A stretch of DNA of 50,698 nucleotides from an uncultured Myxococcales bacterium (GTDB taxonomy: Bacteria > Myxococcota_A > Polyangia > Fen-1088): assembly GCA_937889515.1 (NCBI GenBank), contig CALAOV010000018.1:1-50698 (forward strand). Reading direction: 5' to 3'. This document shows positions 42,003 to 48,570 of the stretch, one piece after another. Every line of letters begins with the position of its first letter. The stretch's first letter is position 1. A program made the translations under genes and the position numbers. The notes below the pieces were generated by a model. That model was not told the origin of the DNA. It saw only the letters and a program-made list of their open reading frames with translations, and made no database searches.

Positions 42003-43268
42003 ATGAGCTCATCCGGAGAAGCGCCCGCAGTTGATGGACGGCGACCGGGCGCGGCGCCGCCCGCGATCGCGCCGGCCGAGGCGCCGGCCGCCCCCGCCGC
42101 CTCGAACGGAAAAAAACGATCGATCGGCGTGGTGGTGCTGCTGGTGCTGGGAGGCGCGGGGACCCTCTATTACCTACACGGCCGGGGCTTCGAGGAGACC
42201 GACGACGCGCAGATCGACGGCAATATCACCAGCCTGGGGCCGCGGGTCACGGGCACGGTGACGGCGACCCACGTCGTCGAGAACCAGACTGTCGCGGTGG
42301 GCGACGTGCTGGTCGAGATCGATCCGGCGGACCTGGCGGTGGCGGTGGTGCAGGCCAAGGCGGCGGTGGCGCAGGCCGAGGCGCAGCTGCAGGCCGAGGA
42401 TCCCAGCGTCTCCATCACGCAGACCTCGAACACCGCCGCGGTGGCGGGCGCGTCTTCGGAGCTGGCGTCGGCCTCGGCGGGCCTGTCGGGATCGCACAGC
42501 GACGTCGATCAGCTGACGGCCCGGCTGGCGCAGGCCGAGGGGAACGCCCGGCTGGCGCAGATCGAGCGCAAGCGCGGCGAGGATCTGTGGAGCGCGCAAG
42601 CGATCCCGCGCGCGGATCTGGACCGCCGGATCACGGTGGCGGAGACGGCGGCGGCGGAGGTGCAGGCCACCCGCCAGGCGCTGGCGTCGGCGCGACAGAA
42701 GGTCGCGCAGCTGCAGGCGCAGCTGGGGGCGACCAAGAGCCACCTGACGGAGGTGCGCAAGAACGCCCCGCGCGAGGTGGAGACCCGGCGCGCCTCGGTG
42801 CTCTATCGCCAGGCAAACCTGGATCTGGCCAAGGCGCAGCTCGAGCAGGCGGAGCTGAACCTGGGCTACGCCAAGGTCCGGGCGCCCATCGTGGGCGTGG
42901 TGGCGAAGAAGGCGGTCAGCGTCGGCGACCACGTGGCGCCCGGGCAGCAGCTAATTGCGATCGCCGGGACCGACGTGCTGTGGGTCACCGCCAACTTTCG
43001 CGAGACGCAGCTCGAGCAGATGCGCCCCGACCAGCCGGTCGACATCCACGTCGACGCGCTGGCCCTGGATCTCTCCGGCAAGGTCGAGAGCCTGGGCGGA
43101 ACCACCGGGTCGCGCCTCTCCGTGCTGCCGCCCGAGAACGCCTCGGGGAACTACGTGAAGGTCGTGCAGCGCATCCCGGTGCGCATCCGGATCGATCCGG
43201 GGCAGGCGGGGATCGATCGCCTGCGCCCCGGCATGTCGGTCGAGCCCAAGGTGCGGATCCGTCCGTGA
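42003..43268 (+). CDS. HlyD/EmrA-family membrane fusion protein
   Basis: 421 residues. A cytosolic Pro/Ala-rich N terminus, one membrane helix at about 40-60 (IGVVVLLVLGGAGTLYYLHG), a biotinyl-lipoyl-like half (TDDAQIDGNITSLGPRVTGT, VAVGDVLVEIDPADLAVAVV), a long alpha-helical hairpin, and the second half (YAKVRAPIVGVVAKKAVSVG, VLWVTANFRETQLEQMRPDQ) ending in the beta-barrel with PVRIRIDPGQ. It is the periplasmic adaptor of a tripartite drug pump with the overlapping MFS gene. ATGAGCTCAT at the start is a 10-bp palindrome. No TolC-like gene is in the window. Confidence 0.92.
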   Translation: MSSSGEAPAVDGRRPGAAPPAIAPAEAPAAPAASNGKKRSIGVVVLLVLGGAGTLYYLHGRGFEETDDAQIDGNITSLGPRVTGTVTATHVVENQTVAVGDVLVEIDPADLAVAVVQAKAAVAQAEAQLQAEDPSVSITQTSNTAAVAGASSELASASAGLSGSHSDVDQLTARLAQAEGNARLAQIERKRGEDLWSAQAIPRADLDRRITVAETAAAEVQATRQALASARQKVAQLQAQLGATKSHLTEVRKNAPREVETRRASVLYRQANLDLAKAQLEQAELNLGYAKVRAPIVGVVAKKAVSVGDHVAPGQQLIAIAGTDVLWVTANFRETQLEQMRPDQPVDIHVDALALDLSGKVESLGGTTGSRLSVLPPENASGNYVKVVQRIPVRIRIDPGQAGIDRLRPGMSVEPKVRIRP

Positions 43269-44881
43269 GCGCCGCCGGATCGGCGACGGCGGCCCCGGCG
43301 CGCCCCGCCTACTTCGACACCGGCTGGACCAACGGGCACAACCCGTGGGCCATCGCGCTGGTGGTCACCATGGCGACGTTCATGGAGGTGCTCGACACCA
43401 GCATCGCCAACGTGTCGTTGCCCCACATCGCGGGGAATCTGTCGGTCAGCCAGGACCAGAGCACCTGGGTGCTCACCTCGTACCTGGTTTCGAATGCGGT
43501 GATCCTGCCGATCAGCGGCTGGATCGCCTCGAAGGTCGGGCGCAAGCGCTTCTACATGGCCTGTGTGATGATCTTCACGACCAGCTCGTTCCTGTGCGGC
43601 GTCGCGCCGTCGTTGGGCCTGCTGATCTTCTTCCGCGTGATCCAGGGCCTCGGCGGAGGCGGCCTGGGACCGAGCGAGCAGGCCATTTTGGCCGACACCT
43701 TTCCGCCCGCAAAACGCGGGATGGCCTTCGCCGTCTACGGCATGGCGGTGGTGCTGGCGCCGGCCATTGGCCCGACGCTGGGTGGCTTCATCACCGATCA
43801 CTTTTCGTGGCGCTGGATCTTCTTCATCAACGTTCCCGTCGGCCTGGTGTCGCTCTTCTTGACCAACCGGCTGGTGACCGACCCGCCCCACATCCGCCTG
43901 GCCAAGGAGAAAACCGGCGGGATCGACTACATCGGGCTTGGCCTCATCGCCGTCGGGCTCGGCTGCCTGGAGATCGTTCTCGACAAGGGGCAGGAGGACG
44001 ACTGGTTCGCCTCGCCGTTCATCTTTGCCATGTCGGTGGTGGCGGGGGTGACCCTGCTCTCCTTTGTCCTGTGGGAGCGCAAGCAGAAGAACCCGGTGGT
44101 CGACGTCAACATGTTCAAGAGCCGGACCTTCGCCATCTCCAACGTCATGATGTTGACGCTGGGGATCGTGCTCTTCGGAACGACGGTGCTGCTGCCGCAG
44201 TACACCCAGGTCATCATGGGCTACACCGCGCAACAGGCGGGCATGGCGCTGTCTCCCGGCGGATTCATGGTGATCTTGCTGCTGCCGTTCGTGGGGTTCA
44301 TGGTGTCGCGGGTCGACGCCCGCTACATGATCGGGTTCGGCTTCGTGGCGATGGCGGCGGCGCTCTTCTACATGACCGGCCATCTCTACGAGGGGATGGA
44401 CTTTCAGACCGCCATCAAGCTGCGGGTCCTGCAGTCGATCGGTTTGCCGTTTCTGTTCATCCCGATCAACACGCTGGTCTACGCCGGGGTGGCGCCGCAG
44501 AAGTTCAACACCGTCTCGGGCATCGTGAACCTGTCGCGCAACATGGGCGGTGACATCGGGATCGCCTTCGTCACCACGCTGGTCGCGCGACGGGTGCAGT
44601 TCCACCAGAACACCCTGGTGGGCCGCACCAACCCCTACAACCCCGGATTCATGGCCAAGGTGAGCGGGATCGCCCGGTCGCTCGAACGCACGGGCGCCTC
44701 GTCGCTGGACGCGTCCCACCGGGCGCTGTCGGTGGTCTACCGGCAGCTCCAGCAGCAGGCGATGACGCTGGCCTACCTGGACGCGGTCCGGATGCTGGCG
44801 ATCTTCACGGCCCTGATGGTTCCGCTGCTGTTCCTCACCCGCAAGCCGCGCGCCGCGGGCGCGCCCGCCGGCGGGCACTGA
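43265..44881 (+). CDS. EmrB/QacA (DHA2) family MFS efflux transporter
   Basis: 538 residues from GTG 43265, overlapping the adaptor stop by 4 bp. About fourteen membrane helices. DHA2 motifs: FMEVLDTSIANVSLPHIAGN in helix 1, QDQSTWVLTSYLVSNAVILP, GRKRFYMACVMIFTTSSFLC, FRVIQGLGGGGLGPSEQAIL, and YGMAVVLAPAIGPTLGGFIT with motif C. It uses the proton gradient to export hydrophobic drugs or metabolites through the adaptor and an outer-membrane channel coded elsewhere. Substrate range cannot be read from sequence. Confidence 0.93.
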   Translation: MSAAGSATAAPARPAYFDTGWTNGHNPWAIALVVTMATFMEVLDTSIANVSLPHIAGNLSVSQDQSTWVLTSYLVSNAVILPISGWIASKVGRKRFYMACVMIFTTSSFLCGVAPSLGLLIFFRVIQGLGGGGLGPSEQAILADTFPPAKRGMAFAVYGMAVVLAPAIGPTLGGFITDHFSWRWIFFINVPVGLVSLFLTNRLVTDPPHIRLAKEKTGGIDYIGLGLIAVGLGCLEIVLDKGQEDDWFASPFIFAMSVVAGVTLLSFVLWERKQKNPVVDVNMFKSRTFAISNVMMLTLGIVLFGTTVLLPQYTQVIMGYTAQQAGMALSPGGFMVILLLPFVGFMVSRVDARYMIGFGFVAMAAALFYMTGHLYEGMDFQTAIKLRVLQSIGLPFLFIPINTLVYAGVAPQKFNTVSGIVNLSRNMGGDIGIAFVTTLVARRVQFHQNTLVGRTNPYNPGFMAKVSGIARSLERTGASSLDASHRALSVVYRQLQQQAMTLAYLDAVRMLAIFTALMVPLLFLTRKPRAAGAPAGGH

Positions 44882-44894
44882 GGCCGATGCCCCG

Positions 44895-45248
44895 TCAGCC
44901 GAACGTCTCGCCGTTCCAGCCCCATTGATAGTCGACCGCGTCGGCGAAATCGATGTAGATGCGATCGCGCGCGACGCCGAGCGCGGCCGCCAGCCGGTCG
45001 CAGATGTCGCCCGACAGGGCGGTGGTGTCGCCCGGGGTCATTTTGCCGATGTTCTTCACCGCCACGAACGCCGCCGGCGCGGGCGTTCCACCGAACGTCA
45101 TGGCGAGCCCCGGGATGAGGCAGGTCATCACCCAGCGCTCGGGTTTCTTGAAGCGAGCGGCGAGCAATCGCGACAGGTCGCCCAGTAGCGCCTGCTGGCT
45201 CTCCGCCGCCGGCGCCGGCGCGGAGGTGAACACCTGGATGAGCGGCAT
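44895..45248 (-). CDS. MIF-family tautomerase-like protein
   Basis: 117 residues beginning MPLIQVFTSAPAPAAESQQA. Pro-1, exposed after Met removal, is the catalytic base of the family. The rest matches macrophage migration inhibitory factor homologues: LSRLLAARFKKPERWVMTCL, MTFGGTPAPAAFVAVKNIGK, RDRIYIDFADAVDYQWGWNG. The fold is a trimer of beta-alpha-beta units and may tautomerise phenylpyruvate-like compounds, but no natural substrate is known for the bacterial members. It stands alone, convergent with the MFS gene. Confidence 0.9.
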   Translation of the reverse strand: MPLIQVFTSAPAPAAESQQALLGDLSRLLAARFKKPERWVMTCLIPGLAMTFGGTPAPAAFVAVKNIGKMTPGDTTALSGDICDRLAAALGVARDRIYIDFADAVDYQWGWNGETFG

Positions 45249-45288
45249 GCCAGATCCCTAACGTGGCGGCACCGGCCGCGCAACCGAC

Positions 45289-47517
45289 CTAGATTGTATT
45301 TAGGTACGCGATCAGGTCGGCGATCTGGGCGGTCGTCAGGTTCGAGGTGATGCCGTGTTGATCGCCGCCGCCGCAAGTTGGGTCGAACCGATCGGCGAGC
45401 GTGGTCGCGCACCCGTTGTGGATGTACGGTCCGCGGCTGCCGACGCCGACCAGCGACGGGACCTGGAAGGCGCCACCCGTGCCCACGTCCATGGTCAGGT
45501 TGTTGGTGAAGTGCGGTCCCGTGTGGCAGACCGCGCAGCCGCGCAGCGGGTCGGTGAAGAGCGCCTGGCCGCGGGTCACGGCGGCGGGATCGGCGGGGGT
45601 GGGTTTGGGGGCACGCGGTTGCGCGTCCAACCAACCCAGCAATGCGGCGCCTTGATCGGCGGTGAGCGCGGGTCCGGACATGCGGCCCACGAAGACGTCG
45701 GTCATGAGCTGCGTGAAATTCGACTCGTCGCCGCCCCAGTGGAAGGGCTCCGTTCCGGCGAGGCCGATCTGGACCGACTGCGTGCGGCGGGTCCCCTCGC
45801 AGTTGAAGTTCCAGGTCCGGCCGTCCTCGTTCCCCTCGGAGTGGCAAGAGCCGCAGGCCAGGAACCCACCCGAGTTGGCGTGGAAGAGCGTGTGCCCGGT
45901 GTCGGCGCGGCTGACCGTCGACAGGGTGAGGTTGTGGCCGTCGGCAAAGGCCAGCATCGCCGGCTCGCGCGACTGCACGACGATGTTGCCGGCCCCGTCG
46001 AACGCGACGGCGATGGGCTGTCCCACCACCTGCGGGACGGTTGGATCCGGAACGCCGCAGCCGCCCGTGCCGACATCGCCGCCGGTGCCCGTGCCGCCCA
46101 TTCCGGTGCCGTCGCCGCCCACCCCCGTGGTGGCGCCGCTGGCGCCGGCGGTGCCGGTGCCGGTGCCGGTGCCGACGGTTCCGCCCGCGCCGGTGCCGGT
46201 GCCGGTGGTGCCCACGGTGCCGCTCGCGCCGGTCATTCCGGGATCCGAGGTGCCGGGCGCGCCCGCGGCGCCGGTCGGCAGGGCGATATCACTACCGGCG
46301 CCTCCGAACCCGGTCATGAACCCGCCGGGCGAGCAGGGGCCGTGGGTGCCGTCGGGCCGACAGCCGATCGTGCTGTCGGTCGTGCTGGTGAGGTCGGAGA
46401 CGAACACCTGGGTGAGCGCGGGCGTGCCGCTGATATCGCCCGCGACCGTGTTGGTCGAGTTCCCCGTCGAGATGACCGCCAGACGTTGCCCGTCGGGCGC
46501 GATGGCCATGTCGACCGCCAGGACCAGGCCAGCCAGCGCCGGCCCGCTGGCGGTGGTGGTCCCGTCGGCCGACACCGTCGTGATCGCCGGGTGGACGATG
46601 GCGTCGCACGGGTCGAGCCCGCCGTAGCCGCCGGCGACCGGTTGCACCGGATCGACCAGGCCGCGCTGGTGCAGGATGGCGACGCCCCCGCCGGGCAGCG
46701 GCAGCGTTCGCCAGGCGACGCTGGCCGTGAAGAGCTGTCCCGCCCGCGCTTCGCCCGAGCTGAACGCCGGGAGCTCGACCCGGTTCGACACGGTGCCGTC
46801 GGCCGCGACGGTGAGCAGCTGCGCGGCGCGAAACCGGCTGACCAGGAGGTCCGAGCCACTCACGACCACGTCGCGCAGATCGCTGTCGAGCTGCAGCGTC
46901 CGCACGGCGGCGCCTCCGCCGGCCGGCAAGCTGACCAGCTCGCCGTCGTGACAGGCGACGTGGACCAGGTCGGTCGCGGGGTCGTAGGCGAGGCCGCGGG
47001 GCGCCGGGCAGACCGCCCGCCGCGCGAGGATGGTGCCGGTGGCCGGATCGAAGGTGAGCAGCGCGCCCCCGTGTCGGAGCGCGACGTGGACCCGTCCGGC
47101 GGCATCTTCGATCACGCGTCCGGGCTCGTCGCCGGCCATCAGATCGATGGCGAGCTTGAGCGTCCGCGACGGGAGGTCGGCGACGTAGATCCGATCGCGA
47201 TCCGGGTCGGCGGCGACGGCGGTCGTGCCGTCGGCGAGGACCCGCAGCGTGCCGCCGCTGACGGCGGGCGGGGCGACCGCCTGCGAATAGGTGGTGCCGA
47301 GGTTGGGGGGGAACTGGCTCTTGCTGGGGCCGAGCACGGGGTCGACGACGCCGCCCCCCGATCCCCCGGCGCCCGTGACCGGGGCGGAGCACATCGGATC
47401 GACGGTCGAGCCGCCGAGGTTGCCAACGCCGCCGGTCCCGTCGGCCTGTGATGGCCCACCGCCGCATCCGAGCGCCGCGACGCCAACCACCAGGACCAAT
47501 CCGAGGCGCTTCTTCAT
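45289..47517 (-). CDS. Di-heme cytochrome c peroxidase/MauG-like lipoprotein
   Basis: 742 residues; ATG 47517 is supported by GGAGG 8 nt upstream. Lipobox VAALGC at 13-18, then Gly/Ser linkers. The first 400 residues resemble a beta-propeller (AVAADPDRDRIYVADLPSRT, GLAYDPATDLVHVACHDGEL). A Gly/Thr-rich linker (GTGTGAGGTVGTGTGTGTAG) leads to the heme part, with CGSCHSEGNEDGRTWNF near residue 554 and CAVCHTGPHFTNNL near 661, the two c-heme sites, and TLADRFDPTCGGGDQHGITS near the end. Probably a periplasm- or surface-exposed redox enzyme with a sensing propeller; substrate unknown. Confidence 0.87.
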   Translation of the reverse strand: MKKRLGLVLVVGVAALGCGGGPSQADGTGGVGNLGGSTVDPMCSAPVTGAGGSGGGVVDPVLGPSKSQFPPNLGTTYSQAVAPPAVSGGTLRVLADGTTAVAADPDRDRIYVADLPSRTLKLAIDLMAGDEPGRVIEDAAGRVHVALRHGGALLTFDPATGTILARRAVCPAPRGLAYDPATDLVHVACHDGELVSLPAGGGAAVRTLQLDSDLRDVVVSGSDLLVSRFRAAQLLTVAADGTVSNRVELPAFSSGEARAGQLFTASVAWRTLPLPGGGVAILHQRGLVDPVQPVAGGYGGLDPCDAIVHPAITTVSADGTTTASGPALAGLVLAVDMAIAPDGQRLAVISTGNSTNTVAGDISGTPALTQVFVSDLTSTTDSTIGCRPDGTHGPCSPGGFMTGFGGAGSDIALPTGAAGAPGTSDPGMTGASGTVGTTGTGTGAGGTVGTGTGTGTAGASGATTGVGGDGTGMGGTGTGGDVGTGGCGVPDPTVPQVVGQPIAVAFDGAGNIVVQSREPAMLAFADGHNLTLSTVSRADTGHTLFHANSGGFLACGSCHSEGNEDGRTWNFNCEGTRRTQSVQIGLAGTEPFHWGGDESNFTQLMTDVFVGRMSGPALTADQGAALLGWLDAQPRAPKPTPADPAAVTRGQALFTDPLRGCAVCHTGPHFTNNLTMDVGTGGAFQVPSLVGVGSRGPYIHNGCATTLADRFDPTCGGGDQHGITSNLTTAQIADLIAYLNTI
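46150..46203. repeat. GGTGCC hexamer repeats in linker-coding region
   Basis: Four uninterrupted GGTGCC units at 46150-46173, and two more at 46192-46203, inside the MauG-like gene. On the minus strand they encode Gly-Thr dipeptides of the linker. In-frame slippage would change linker length without shifting the frame. Confidence 0.8.
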
Positions 47518-47721
47518 GGACGATTCCTCCGGTGCCGTAGGAACAGCAAGCGTTGTGCCACGGGGTCGAGCCGCGCCGAAAGGCCACAAACCGCCAGCGT
47601 TCTGGCGATCGGAGGAGGGTGCGCCCGCTTCACTCTGCCAGAAATGTCCGGTTTCAACCTGGCTTCCTCAAAAATGCGAGGGGCGCTGTTGTCCGGCTCC
47701 GACCTGTGTTACGAGGGGCGG

Positions 47722-48570
47722 ATGAAAACTTGGAAGAGGGTCTTGATCGGGGCGATGGTTCTCGGATCGGCGGTCGGATGTCGACGGCTGATGGGCGGAA
47801 GCCCGACGCCGAGCACCGAGGATGAAAAGACGCTGTATGCCCTCGGCATGCTGCTTGGCCGCAACCTCGGGACCTTCAATCTGACGTCGTCGGAGCTGGA
47901 CCTGGTCAAGGGCGGGCTCACCGACATGGTCATGAAGCGGCCCCACCTGGTGGATCTCGACAAGTACGGCCCCAAGGTCGATGCGCTGGCGCGTGCCCGG
48001 GCGCAGGCCCACGTCGCGGTCGAGAAGGCCCAGGCCAAGACCTTCCTCGAAAATGCGGCGCGCGAGTCGGGCGCCGTGCAGACGCCGTCGGGCCTGGTCT
48101 TCCGCAGCACCACCCCGGGGACCGGCGCCTCGCCGGGCGCGACCGACCGCGTGACCGTGCAGTACGAAGGTAAGCTGGTCGATGGGACCGTGTTCGACAG
48201 CTCGCGCAAGCGCGGACAGCCGGCGACGTTTCCCCTCAACGGGGTCATCAAGTGCTGGACCGAGGGCGTCGGCAAGATGAAGGTTGGCGAGAAGGCGACC
48301 TTGACCTGCCCCTCGGACATCGCCTACGGCGACGGCGGCCGTCCGCCTACGATCCCGGGTGGCGCGACGCTGATCTTCGACGTCGAGCTGGTCAAGATCG
48401 AGGCGCCACCGCCGCCCCCCACGCCCGGCGCGCAGCCCCCGGGGATGAGCATGGGCGGGCCGCACGGCCAGCCCATGCAGCTCGGCCAATCGCACGGCCA
48501 ACCGCTGCAGCTCCGGGCGAGCTCGCCCGCTATTCAGCCGCAGCAGCTTCAGCTCAAGCCGCCGAAGTAA
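47722..48570 (+). CDS. FKBP-type peptidyl-prolyl isomerase lipoprotein
   Basis: 282 residues. ATG 47722 follows GAGGGG closely; the longer frame from 47644 would bury the signal peptide. The lipobox is in VLGSAVGC at 13-20. An N-terminal helical dimerisation part (ALGMLLGRNLGTFNLTSSEL) precedes the FKBP domain, as in FkpA/FklB: GATDRVTVQYEGKLVDGTVF, FPLNGVIKCWTEGVGKMKVG, YGDGGRPPTIPGGATLIFDV. It should assist periplasmic folding. The Pro/Gln-rich tail (GMSMGGPHGQPMQLGQSHGQ) is low complexity. Its 3' end overlaps the convergent SpoIIE-type gene by 22 nt. Confidence 0.92.
   Translation: MKTWKRVLIGAMVLGSAVGCRRLMGGSPTPSTEDEKTLYALGMLLGRNLGTFNLTSSELDLVKGGLTDMVMKRPHLVDLDKYGPKVDALARARAQAHVAVEKAQAKTFLENAARESGAVQTPSGLVFRSTTPGTGASPGATDRVTVQYEGKLVDGTVFDSSRKRGQPATFPLNGVIKCWTEGVGKMKVGEKATLTCPSDIAYGDGGRPPTIPGGATLIFDVELVKIEAPPPPPTPGAQPPGMSMGGPHGQPMQLGQSHGQPLQLRASSPAIQPQQLQLKPPK

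Noticed and set aside
43151-44878. 575-codon minus-strand frame opposite the MFS gene
   Set aside because: The plus strand encodes a clear DHA2 transporter; this frame is His/Gln/Arg-rich noise.
45355-47451. 698-codon plus-strand frame opposite the di-heme gene
   Set aside because: Low-complexity mirror of Gly/Thr/Ala codons; no start signal.
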